From Syngnathus acus (lineage: Eukaryota; Chordata; Actinopteri; Syngnathiformes; Syngnathidae), in contig NC_051089.1 of assembly GCF_901709675.1 (NCBI RefSeq), forward strand, positions 9,919,476-9,983,475: a stretch of 64,000 nt of DNA, read 5' to 3'. Below, one piece after another: positions 1 to 11,600 of this stretch. Position 1 is the stretch's first letter, and every line of letters begins with the position of its first letter. The translations under genes were made by a program, and so were the position numbers. The notes under the pieces are model-generated. The model saw only the letters and a program-made list of their open reading frames with translations, had not been told where the DNA came from and made no database searches.

Positions 1-1488
1 TAATTTAACATTAATCCCTTATCTGCATCAAATTAGCCTTAGCAAAATCTTTTTATTTTTTTTATTTAATATTAATCCCATATCCTTGGTAACGTTATTA
101 AGGTCCATGTCGTACTAGTCCATTCTTTGTCCTTACTGACAAGGCAATTCATTGCACTAGTGGAATGATTACTGTCTTACGAGTGATTTTATTCCTATTT
201 AGCATGTGTCATGTAGTACTCGCCTCCTGGAGCACTGAAATGCCCACTAATAGTTGTACCTGAGCAGCATTACTGCGTTTGTTCAGACCGCACTTAACTC
301 TTATATTGGATGTCTTTAAATCGTGCAGGTGTACACAATGCATTGTCTAGTGAATGAGAATTAATATGAATTCACAAAACATAGTACATAGCACAATTAG
401 CCTACATTCGATACTAAGTATTTTTCTTTTCAATCGTTTCAGGTGGCCAGTATGTAGTGACGAGATCGTAATTTTCCATAAAGCGAAATCGGTCAGATCT
501 CACAGTGTGCAGTGTTCGTTTAAGTTAAAGCTTAGTGTAAAAGTCCCCTACCTTAGTCTGTGTGAAAAGTTAATTCTGGGCGTTTATACGAAACAAAAAC
601 AATAACATTAGAATATGGCGTTTACTTCCGGATTTGACGGCTCACCTGTGGTGCACCACGCCCACTGGATTATTATCGCCAGCTACATTTGGACGCACTA
701 AATAAAAGCAAAAAATAATTATGCTCCCCAATTCGTGTTGTACTTAAGTATTATAGAGGCTTTGTGGGTTGGTAGAATGTGAAACTTGCACACAAGGTGT
801 TTCAGTATCCACCATGTATGAGGCACAGGCAGTTGTGATAGTCTCGAAACAGTTATGTTCTCGTTGTAAAAATAATTAAATCATACACATTTATGCACAG
901 CACATTTGTGGTCATTAAATCTGAAATAACCGGCGATAATAAGCGTAGCTAAACCATATTAAGTACGGGGGCACATGGTCAAGTCTTTATGTAAAGTTTG
1001 CGGTTTCATGATACTACAAATCATCTAGTGCTTCCGCTTTCGAGACGCAATCGACAAGAAAAATAGTACAGACGTAATCAAACCATAAAATAATTTTGGC
1101 TCTATAACTGTTGCTTAAGGATTGAATCCTAACCAAAACTTGCTGTGAATTTTACTGCCACCTTTCAGTGGTATCACAAATTTTGTTTACAAGCCCAAGC
1201 AAAAATATAGGCCAAAGGAAGGCTCGTATCTTGAAAAACTTGTAAGTCACTCGGGGTCCTTTGTATCTCAAGGTACCAGTTTGTGAACTTTTGAAATCAG
1301 CTTTGTGTGCAATGAAACAGGCCTAGAATGTTAGCGTTGTGTGAGGCAGTATTAGAGTAATCCCCTTGGCTCGATCAAGATTGTTAGACATTTGACATTT
1401 TATTGTGAAATCCCAATCTGACAACGGAAGTATGTGTGGTTATTCATTGAGTTCCCGCTGCCTGGCCAAACCTCCCCTAGCCGCGTAG
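1..1488. other. Upstream intergenic DNA
   Basis: AT-rich DNA with no reading frame that resembles a known protein and no convincing splice-bounded exon. The longest open frame (354-605) has no recognisable domain. I see no tRNA, transposon end or promoter cluster here before the transposon that starts at 1489. Confidence 0.6.
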
Positions 1489-1677
1489 TAGCATTTCAGT
1501 TCTTTTAGGTGAACTGAATCTTTAGAATCGGTTCACTCAAAAGATTCGTTCAAACGAATCGTTCAATTAACGGGAAATGCAATTCACGACTCGTTCGTCA
1601 ACGGGAAGTTACGTCATTTTCTTCTTCGTTTTGTTTTACGGCGAGGTGGCACCAGCTTCAATGGGCATTACCGACAC

Positions 1678-1758
1678 TAGTGTTGGCTCGTGAGTGAACG
1701 ATTGTTCAAAAGAACGGATCTTTTCAGTGAACGAGAGTGAACGAATCACTTCCTACAG
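1678..1758 (+). repeat. Left arm of about 81-bp inverted repeat
   Basis: Reads TAGTGTTGGCTCGTGAG at its outer end. It is the reverse complement of 2367-2448 with one single-base indel and very few substitutions. The arms enclose the two promoter-like repeats and the tRNA-like sequence. Confidence 0.85.
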
Positions 1759-1898
1759 TGATTCGTTCTTTTTTCAGTTCATGACTTCAACCAGTAGGTG
1801 TTTTACGTTGTGTAATATGTGTTGGTGTCCCCCAAAATAAAGAGCAAGTAGTCAAATACACATTCTTGACACGTACAAAAAATGCCTAAAGTTATGAG

Positions 1899-1987
1899 GT
1901 ACACCTGAAAATGGTGGTGTACCTAATGTAGTGTCTGTGTGACGTCACAGATGAACCAGCCAATCAGGAGGTGGGGGTGAGGGCGGG
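1899..1987 (+). repeat. Promoter-like direct repeat, copy 1
   Basis: An 89-bp unit repeated at 2056-2144 (period 157). It contains in order a short palindrome (AGGTACACC / GGTGTACCT), a full CRE site TGACGTCA at 1940-1947, a CCAAT box at 1960-1964 and a GC-box-like GGGCGGG near 1981. The order resembles a TATA-less pol II promoter. Activity is not shown by sequence alone. Confidence 0.75.
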
Positions 1988-2055
1988 TGTGGCACTTTTC
2001 ACTATCAGTTCAGCTTTGGCCATGATTTTTCCCTAATGAAGTGGCCTGTTATTAA

Positions 2056-2144
2056 GTACACCTCAAAATGGCGGCGTACCTAGAGGAGTGTCCGTGTGAC
2101 GTCACAGATGAAACAGCCAATCAGAAAGTGGGGGTGAGGGCGGG
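2056..2144 (+). repeat. Promoter-like direct repeat, copy 2
   Basis: Second copy of the 89-bp unit at 1899-1987, keeping the CRE TGACGTCA (2097-2104), CCAAT (2117-2121) and GC box. It lies about 530 bp upstream of the USP10 start codon, inside the hAT-like element. Confidence 0.75.
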
Positions 2145-2211
2145 GACCACTGATCTATTCGCTTGTGAGCTACTCGATAAAACCATTTGTATTCCAGGCA
2201 AAGTGAGCGAG

Positions 2212-2283
2212 GTGTCCATAGTGTAGTGGTTAGTACTCTGGGTTCTCATCCCAGCGACACGAGTTCGAATCTCAGTAGGGTCT
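2212..2283 (+). pseudogene. tRNA-Gln-like pseudogene with CTC anticodon loop
   Basis: 72 nt that align along their length with vertebrate tRNA-Gln as I recall it (A box TAGTGTAGTGG, B-box core GTTCGAATC). The anticodon stem CTGGG/CCCAG is perfect, but the loop TTCTCAT reads CTC, a glutamate anticodon. The acceptor stem pairs poorly (mismatches at 2:71, 3:70 and 6:67) and the T stem has two mismatches, so a working tRNA is unlikely. It could be the head of a SINE or a tRNA captured by the transposon. The pol III promoter boxes look intact; no T-run terminator follows directly. Confidence 0.6.
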
Positions 2284-2366
2284 AAAAATGTTATTATAGA
2301 GAATTTGCAACACAGTTGCTCGTGTACTGTCCATTTAACTATACACCTCCCTAACCCTAACCCGAG

Positions 2367-2448
2367 CTGTAGGAAGTGATTCGTTCACTCTCGTTCACTG
2401 AAAAGATTCGTTCTTTTGAACGAATCGTTCACTCACGAGCCAACACTA
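2367..2448 (-). repeat. Right arm of about 81-bp inverted repeat
   Basis: Reverse complement of 1678-1758. Its outer end is the right boundary of the transposon, next to the second copy of the 8-bp duplication. Confidence 0.85.
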
Positions 2449-2671
2449 CCGCGTAGCAAGCGAAGAAGACGCTGGACAGAAATGGCGGTGACGGCGAGTC
2501 CCACGGCATGAGGTTGCTAAACGCCTTTTACATGGATCGGACACATCTGACTGCTGGGGAAATGACATTGATGTCGAAGTAGGAAACCCGTCGAGGCGGC
2601 CACTTCTGAGCTCCAACATCTCCCCGGGAGAGTTGTCTTGTCCGACGAGGAGAGCAAATCTCACCGGGAGC
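2449..2671 (+). promoter_or_regulatory. usp10: USP10 5' leader / promoter-proximal region
   Basis: CpG-richer DNA between the transposon end and the start codon, with no TATA box. The transcription start cannot be placed by eye. If transcription starts before 2482, the leader contains two overlapping upstream ORFs: 2482-2511 (9 codons, G at -3 and G at +4) and 2508-2582 (24 codons). Both end before the main ATG. Confidence 0.5.
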
Positions 2672-5600
2672 ATGGCTTCTTACGGCAACCAGGTAGTTAG
2701 CGAGCTAACGTTCCTTTTAGACCTCACTGCCACATAAACGTTCGACTAACACTTTTATTTTTGCTTGAGTCGTGTTAAAGCCACAAGTTAGCGGCACGGA
2801 TGTGAAGATGTTATTTTTGAAAAAGACTCCTGTTGTCATTGAAAGTGTGAGTGTCGAAAAGTGCTTGCTAATGCCCCCATTAAGCCTCATTGAAACAGCA
2901 CCAGCAAGCATGGTGAGCTAACAGGCCCCACGTTGCTTTCGTCGAATGGGGGCGATACGGATTTCTCAACTCCTGTGGGAATGACGTCTGTTTTTATCCA
3001 CTCACTGTGTCAATTTGGACGGAGAGGGTGCACGAGTTTATACCGAAGAGTCAAGTGACACTGAAAAGTGCTGCGTGTTTGCATGGCCCACCTGCTCCGG
3101 TTAGCTAGGGGCCTTCTTCGAGTGCATGTTGTCGAACACCACTTTATAAAACACGTTTCACTTTGCCACCACAGGAGCATTTTTTTGTGTATTGTTTTGT
3201 AGTTAGTTGTGGCGTTTAAATAAAACTCGCCTTTATAAACACACTCCTCCGTTGACTTAACTGAGTCAGCTAGCAGCTTTGCAGAGGTGGCGGAGGTTGA
3301 ACATTTCAAAGTGATCGATAAGGTATGTAAATGGGGTTAAATGTCCTTTAGCTTGTTAGCTTAAATTGCAACAGTTGAACTGGCCTCCGTCTTTATACAT
3401 ACTTTACATTTTGTTGTATATTCAAAAAGGGCCTCACGCAATGCGTGTCATCGTAGTGGAAGTTGGAGGGGAGGGGCGATTTGGTGAAGTGGACGCATGG
3501 CAATGCTGAACTTTATTCGGTTTGCTCGAGGAGGCGGCTAACCCGAAACAAGGTCCACTTGCAGCCTACGTTCTGACACCGCGTTCCCGATTGCGAGAGA
3601 GTTAACTACCGCGGGTTGGATGAGTTCACGCACATGCTGTTGTTCCGATTGAGCATCATGGGCCTGATTGTGGAAGTTGAACCGCAAATTTGGCTTCACC
3701 CGTTCTTATTACAGGGGTTCTCCAGTACTTCAATTTTAAATGTCCACATGATGTGTAAGATTTTAATAAAGAACACAGCTGACTTCAAGTTACAATAAAA
3801 CAGTATAACTGTACTTTTATTGTCAACATTTTCCCCTTCTACTCTGGTTTCTCCAAGTCCACACATTAAAATTATTGCAAAGTTTCATAAAATGACTTAG
3901 AGCGCAAATGGAACTGAGAACACAAGACAAGCAGGCACTCCAACGTATGAATTAAATGAAAATTATGAAAAGTATCAAGCAACAAGTCTTTGTTTTTTTT
4001 ATTCAAATAAATTGGGGGTTTAAATTGCAGGGGGACCTGAGGGTGCATGGGAATTGGTTTGCAAAATATTGACAGAGTCGTCGTAGGAATGCTGTATTAG
4101 TGTTTCCCTCCCAGGGTGGAATTAAAAAGCCTTATGGCATGGGTAGGGAAGGTTGAGCCTGGGCAGCCTGCAACTGAAGCTGTTCCTCTACCGGGAGATG
4201 GTGCTCTGTGGTGGATGCTGTGGGTTGATCATCAGAAGATTCAGCGTTTAGCTTTCTGCTACTGATGTCGGGTGGCATAATCTTATGCCCACAACAGAGC
4301 CTACCTAAGTTGATTCAGTCAAGAAGCAACATTCCCTTTCCTTATGCTAGGACATATCTACATACATGAAGGCACTTGCTAATGTTACTTCCAAATTCAT
4401 CTCTGAAATTGTCCCTCACTTGTAATATTTCCAGTTATGAATGCCACTATTGGGGTTGCTTAAACACTTGGAATGTGCATTTACCTCCATCTTATCTGCT
4501 GTTTAAAAAGGAAGGAAAGAAAGAAAGAGAAAGAAAATCAAGGTTGCTTTGGAGTTGACTTTAATGCTTTGATTTAAACTTGTCTTAATGACATCTCCAT
4601 GGAAATGTCTCCTATTTTAATTCCCAAGTTCAAGATTTATTTTAAATCATCACCATGAAATATGAGAAGTGAGACAAAAATATAGCTTGTTGGAATGCAG
4701 AGTTGCAGCTAACCATTATTTTAATAATCAAATAATCTCAATTATTATTTTTAATTGCTTTAAAATTACTTAATTTCCAATTCCTTTTTTGCTAACAGGA
4801 ACTCATTTCACACAGGTTGCAGAAATCCGCAACCATAAATTGTGAGTCTGTCACCGCATGTTAGATAGAAAACAGGCAAAAATGTTGATTTTTAATGTTT
4901 TACTTCTATGAAAGATAATCAGACTGCTTTAATGGGTAGACTACGCGTCTAAGAATTATTGAAGCATTTCGTCAATTAAATTAAACAAGGGCTCTATATT
5001 ATGAATTGATGATCACAATAGTTGCCGCTGAATTTGTGAATAGCTTAGCTGTTGATCAATTGTCGCACTTGCATAATTCCTATCCAATTTGCTGCTTCTA
5101 CTCTCTCTGGCTGGAAGGTACAAGTCGGGTTGGTAAAGTGGTATTGGAGTTTAGCATCAGATCTTTTTGAGTCTTGAGTACAGACATGTCTCAGCACTGA
5201 TACAGCCCTCATGTTGAATCTTATCTTGCTATGTGCTTACCGTATTAGGAGATGGGTGTTAGTCCCAGCACTGAATTCTTTAACTGGTTCTGCCTCCAAA
5301 TTGGCAGCATTGCTTTCCTTCCTTCCTTGCACCCTCCAGAGTGGTGGTTCTTGTCACTCTGTTATTACATGACACAAAAATGCAGGCACATGCTTGCTCC
5401 AGGGCGCTTGGGGAGGCCCCCATGGCAGGTGTGCGCACATTGTTACAGTGGAACCCTACAGACTTTGTAAACAATTTGATCGTTTTTTGGGCCGATCGGT
5501 CATAGTGTTCCGACATTTAACGACACCAAAGTTTCCACAACTCAGATCAACGGCTAAACGAACACTGCAACTTCCTGCTAGTTCCTCTGGCTTGTCCGGG

Positions 5601-8600
5601 CAGAATTGGCTTCCCTTGGCTGAACGAACAAAATAAGCAGAATGATTTCAGCTTCTTACCAACCAGATGTGATGGCAGAGGGTGTGTCCCATACATGGAC
5701 TTGATGGAAAATGTAGGTCAAATGAACATATTTCAATGTAATATCTAACAATCTATGATTTATGGGATGTGATGGTTTCAAGTGTTTGTTTTTGCTTTTA
5801 CAGTTTGGCAACAAAAACCACAACAAGATGACATTTTTGGGCATAAAAGTAGCAGTGATCAATTGTTTTCCCTCGAGCTAACACCATGATGTCATAGTGA
5901 CATATCCACAGAAGTAGTTCTGAAGCCTAAGTCTCTTAGAGCTTGTTGAATCTCAAAATCCAACAACTTGCAATTGTTGTGGTATGATAGCTGCTCATAA
6001 TTGCGCGATCCTGTTTTGTACGTGTGTGTTGTCCTGGCTAAAGTGGTAAAATGATGCAGATGGCTAATTTGCTGTAATCCTCAGTGGAAAGCATCAGCAG
6101 AGACAGCTTAGCGAGCTACGCGTGGCACGCCTACAGAGGAAAGCAACGCGACATTCACCCCGTTGTCATTGTATTAGCCGCCCGAAGCCACCGGATTACG
6201 ACCGCCTATTTGTTGTTTGTTGGAGTGCAATTTCAGCAATGCGGGCCCTCGTGCGTGGGCCTCGTTTGCAAAGGGTTCTATATGCTTGACTTGCACTTTC
6301 TTTTTCTGTGTGCCTCCCCCGTTCTCGCCCCCGCTGTTTTACCGTGACGGTTGAAGCAGGGGCGCGGTTGGTGAGCTGGTGGCACCTTTGCGCTTTGACT
6401 GCGCAAATGGACTCTTTGATTGCACCGCTCCGTGACAGCTACACATCCAAAATGACAGCATCAGTAGCCTTGGTCTGTTAGTCTTCTATTCTCCACAAGC
6501 AGTCTTGTAGTTCTGCTTTAATTTTGGAGTTAATACACAGACTGATTTTTTTTTTAGTCACTTAACTATGTGCAGTTGTCCTATCACATAGTGGCCCTAG
6601 TGTTAAGACACCACAAGTGAAATGCAACATTCACGGGAAATGTGGAGCCTGACGGTGAGAACATGCAGTTGGTTGTTACAATTTCAGCAAGAGCAAGTTG
6701 TTACTCTAAAGAATTTTCTATTGGAGTAAGTGAAGCAATATGTATGCCATGTGGTCTTTGGATTACGTGATTAAAGGGAGGCCAGCAGGTTCAAACTTAA
6801 GTATGAATTCGGGTCCGTTATAAACAGAGCACCCCCAGATTTTCATTCATGAATCGAGAACAAACTACGTTTATACCTTTTTTTTTTTTTATAGATAATG
6901 TAAGTATTAATTGGCATACAAGCCCATTTTTTGAATGGGTAAGGTTTATGTTTAACTGGGCATGACTCAGCACCTTGAGTTGCTTTAACCTTTGCTCAAG
7001 CTATCAAGAGTTGCGTTTACTACTGAAATATATTTTTAAATAATTTTCTAATGTGAGTAGACTTTGTCCTTAGTTGTTCACATTTATATGACCTCATTCT
7101 AAGCATTGTAGGACCACAACAGGCAATTAAATGCTGAATATTGCCTCGCCATCTAACTCATGTTTGTATTGTCTCTGCAGTATATCTTTGGGGAATTCAG
7201 CCCAGATGAGATCAATCAGTTCTTTGTGACTCCACGATGTTACGTCGAGGTAAGGGGGTCAACGTTATTTCTCAAGTTGTTGTTAAGGAAGAAATGTTTC
7301 CTGACTTTTTATATATGCTCACTTTGTATCAGCTATAAATGAAACTAGATAACTTCCCATGGCACACTTGATGATCTCGCATTTCACTCGCCTACAACCA
7401 TGGCGCTTTCTGTTAATGTTAATATCCGAATAGCAATTGTAGCTTTTGTGTCTTTCTTATGTGATGGTGCTAATGTTGGCTCCCCCCTCCCTCTTTGCAG
7501 CTTCCACCATTCAACGACAAAGGGCCATGTGTCAGTCAGTCTTCCGGTATGCACATTTAACTTTTAAACTTTGATTACAACTGATATCATAGACAGTGTT
7601 CAACATAAATGAGCACACCCTAAAGGATTTTTTTTTTTTTTTTTATATAAACCTTGAGTTTCTGTCACCATGGCACATTATCCGACAACATAGTTTCATG
7701 CGTTAATTTAAAGTTTAGAAAATTAATACACACTGACTCTCCACCAAAGCTAAAGTTTACAAACAGTGATGTAATTAAACAACAAAACAACCAGTATAAA
7801 GAGAATTGTGAGAAATGGACAAAAAGCTGACTGAAATTTATGCATCGCACATTTTCTCTAAAACCTACTTTATATCAAAGCAGGCTTTGAAATTGCAATA
7901 CTATTTATACCCCAGGCTGAGATGGTCTCAACAGAATAGGAAGTGAAGAGCGTTACATTTTTAGCACGCATCTGTACAAACCTGTATTTGCAATTAACAA
8001 TATCAATACATTTAAATCTCTTTATTTGAAGATTACATTTAAAAAAAAAAAAGCCAAATGAAAGCCACCAATTAACAGGCACAATAAAAGGACGCGTATG
8101 CACATGACTGTTGTTTAACTTGATTTGTATTGACTATTTAGGAGGTTACTGCACTCCTGCTGTACCATATATAATGGAGTCAATGGGACTGCAGGGTTGC
8201 GGTGAGTGGAGAAGCCCGACACTCTGTGGCTTGACTCGCTGCTGTGCATTTTGCTGTCAAACGTTAAAAACAACAACTAAATTCCAGTCTTCATAACTGG
8301 TGGCTTCCAGAACCTTGTGCCTGTATTCTTTCTCTTGCCTGTTGGCCAAATCTGTGAGCTTTGCATGCTCAAGATCCTGCTATGTATCTTATCTTCTCTT
8401 ACGTAAGAATTCATCTCACCTCTGCAAGGCCCAAGGTGAATTTCCATCTATTTGGGAAGATTTGGATCTAACAAATTGACTTCTTGACTGAGCGTGTTGT
8501 TCTTCTTCTTTTTATTATTGGTGTGTTCCTAACACATGTCGTCGAGGTTCAATTGCGGCGTGTGGTTTCAGTCCTACTAACAGAGGGCCTTTTCTTATCT

Positions 8601-11600
8601 GGGCGAGTAACCACGGTCTTCATGCCCTGTTGACCATTGTGCACATTGCGTTACCAGTTTGCTTAGTCATTACAATGAAGCATTTTCCTGATATGCACGT
8701 ACTAATACTTCCTGTTTGTTCACGTTTTGATTTTGAGTCACATTTACACTGCAGCCATGCACTACATTCTAATAACAGAAGTGCACATTGATTTTATCGT
8801 GGATGACTTTTAGGTGTGACTTAAAAAAAACATTGAAACAAATTTTAATTGAGTATATTCGTAACGCACTATCATTTATGCATCAGCTTGTCATAGTTTG
8901 ACGAAATAATTCAGTTTCTTTAAAAACATTTTACACTTTTCAAACGTTTTCCAGACAATGATTCTTTTTTTTTTTTTTTTTTATTCTTTTTTCTAGTCAG
9001 AAGAAAATACACAGACAGCTGCATCTCAATAAATAAGAATATAAGTGGTGCAGAGAATGGATGGCTGTATCATTTCTAATCCAAGTTTATTTATTGTTTT
9101 AACCCTTTGAGCAATTTATTTGAACATAATTAGTGAATCAATACGAACCAAGAGAAAATACAACAATAGTCAGTGATGATCTTCCTCTGAAAATATAAGG
9201 CAATGAAATTGCAGTCTCCTCAGTCGAGCTGCTTTTTATCATGTCTTTTGGTATTACACTACCTCCTGGTGGCCATTGCTTGCACACAAAGGAGCACAAC
9301 GGATAGCATGGCAAGTCGTTTACAAATTCTTTTGGAAAACAACAATTTGGGTTGGATCAATACAAACGTTTGCTGACAAGTTTGATGATTGGGAATCCAC
9401 ACGGTTGTACAGAAAAAGATTCAATTAAGTACACATATTTGTACTTTTATTTTAAAATTACTTACCGGCAGGTAATTCTTGCTAACAAATTCAAATTTAT
9501 TCAAAGCAAATTTGGGATTTTGGTAGCTGTAAGCAATAATCAACATAATAATAATAAATACTTAAAAGTACACCCTTTTTCACTCTGTCAATTCAGTTTC
9601 TGAATTAAACCACACTGCTGATTAAAAAAAATCTTCTGCAATATTCCAATTTATTGAGATGCACCTTTATAGTTAGGGTTTGGGGTGAATTTGTGTACTT
9701 GAATCCTCAACTTAGTTCATTTTATCTCTACAAATGTGCCTAATTGATTTGCATGTTTGTACATTGTTATTTTCAGGAGATGACTATCAACGCATTAAGT
9801 TTGGTGTTGATGAGGTCATAGACTCCAAGCCCGTAGGCGGCATGAACGACTCTTTGTACAAGGTGTCGAGCACACTGAACCCACAGGCTCCCGAGTTCAT
9901 CCTGGGCTGCCAGTCGGCACAGAAGACTCAACAGACGACGACGACGACTCCGGTGGCCGATGCCCTGGATGGAAGCCACTTCAACTCTGAGGACGGACCC
10001 GACTCGGAGGCGTCGGCCCTGGACAATCATCAGGTGTGCCAGGACATGGACGGGCTACCTGGTGGCCTGGCACAGCGAGAGAGAAAGAAAAAGAAAAAGC
10101 GGCCCCCGGGGTACTACAACTACCTAGACCCATCAGCTAGCGGCAACAACAGCGGCGCTCCTGCCGACGGGGGGACGCCTGTGACGGCACTCGTGAATGG
10201 ACACGCACTTGGCGCCTCGCAACACAGTGCCGAGGATGCGGACTGTAAGACTTTAGCGGGGACCGGCCTTTCCTCTCCGAGCGTCGTCTCCACGGCGACG
10301 GCTGCTCCGACGGCCACATCAGCCGCTTCCAATCAGAGGACTTGTGATAGCCCCGATTACTCGTCATCGGACTTAAAAAGCGGGGCCGCTTGCACCAATG
10401 TAACTTTGCCCTTTTCGCCCTCATGTCAAATTAGAAGCATGACTGAGGGACCAAGGACTGCAGATGAGCAGCCAGAACAGTTGGCTCCACAGAGCCCCCA
10501 ACTTTCAGATAGTCCGCACAGCCTCCGCTCTAAGTCACCTCTTCCTGCTTCTGCTGCTACGACTACTGAAACCGAGGGCGGCGAGGTGGCAGAGAGTAAT
10601 GGCTTGGCAGAGGCCGCCACTCCCATTAGTGCACATGGACACAAGGAAGAGTGTGAGAGTGACGATTTGACCCCGCAGGTCTCTCCGCACTGTGCTGCCC
10701 AAACGGCGGCAGCGGAGGTGTCGCAGTCGCCCGCAGGTCCGGCCGCGCAAACTGCCAACCCCCCTAAATCGTGGGCTAGCCTCTTCCACAACTCTAAGCC
10801 ACTTCCTGGCAGCCCTCCGGCCTTTGTGGAGATTAAGAATGCCGTGGAAGTTGTCGCCCCTCCGCCCTTGACACCAGAGACGCCTGAGGAGAAACCTGTT
10901 GAGGTCAAGCAGGGCACTGTCCATGTATCAGAGGACCCTATGGCTCCAAAGCTTGCAGGTATTCATCAGGATGCTTAATGTTGCTGCTGTACAAAAAGGC
11001 ACCCTGTATGGTACAGTCGTGCAGTTTTCCCTCACAAGTAACATGGAGTTGTCCCATTCATGTGCAAAATGTGTCCTATTAGTGTGCAGAAATGCCATGC
11101 AACTTAGTTATATGGACGCTAGTTGTAATTGCATACTCGTTAAAAGCCGTTTGAGCACGTTTTTGATGTCCATATTAAGGTTTAACGCATATGTCAAAGG
11201 TGGACAAAAAGTCACTATTACCACACAGCTGTGTCCGAGTCGTTCTGCTAGTGTGGCAAATTGTTCTGCTTGTGACGTCTTCGAGACTTTAATCTAGATA
11301 TCAAGGATAGTGAATAAATGCTTTAATAACTGCCTGTTAAGAAATGCAATATCTGTTCGGCCACTTGATGGCAGCGTTTGTCTAGATTTAAGCGCATAGT
11401 GCAAAAGTGAGGATTTATTGTTTGCAGCGCACATCTGGTAACAGACGTGAATACTGAAGTGGTATCTAGTTCATCCTCTTGGAGAGCTTGTAGATGTAAC
11501 GTTAAGGACATAGTGAAACAATTTGAGCATTCATAGACTTCGAACTACACTTGACATATTGGTTGCATTGCAGATCATAGTGTTTTTGCTGAATGTGTCA

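Larger units (their letters stand above)
1489..2448. mobile_element. Non-autonomous hAT-like DNA transposon
   Basis: The 8-mer CCGCGTAG occurs directly before the element (1481-1488) and directly after it (2449-2456), matching the 8-bp target duplication typical of hAT transposons. The element begins with TAG and ends with CTA. Inside, 1678-1758 and 2367-2448 are near-perfect inverted copies of about 81 bp, rich in GAACGAAT-type motifs and sharing the right end. The segment 1489-1677 has related motifs but is not a clean mirror of the right end, so the structure may be nested or the left end rearranged. There is no transposase frame. The interior holds two direct repeats and a tRNA-like sequence, listed separately. 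The hAT assignment is inferred from duplication length and ends. Confidence 0.7.

Noticed and set aside
2212-2283. Functional tRNA-Glu(CTC) gene
   Set aside because: Acceptor and T stems are too mismatched, and the body resembles tRNA-Gln.
2350-2362. CCCTAACCCTAACCC telomere-like repeat
   Set aside because: Only about two units; a similar pair near 34626-34637 is also too short to mean an interstitial telomere.
1678-2448. Transposon limited to the clean inverted pair
   Set aside because: No target duplication flanks 1678; the 8-bp duplication fits 1489-2448 instead, although a nested insertion is not excluded.
5440-5640. Possible further copy of the dispersed repeat (CAGTGGAACCCTACAGA)
   Set aside because: Only the first few bases resemble a known fish repeat; the rest does not align with the other copies.
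10426-10924. Long minus-strand open frames opposite USP10 exon 5
   Set aside because: Shadows of a GC-rich coding exon; no domain or splice support.
10899-11297. 132-codon plus-strand frame at the end of USP10 exon 5
   Set aside because: Runs across the exon 5 donor in another frame, with no known domain.
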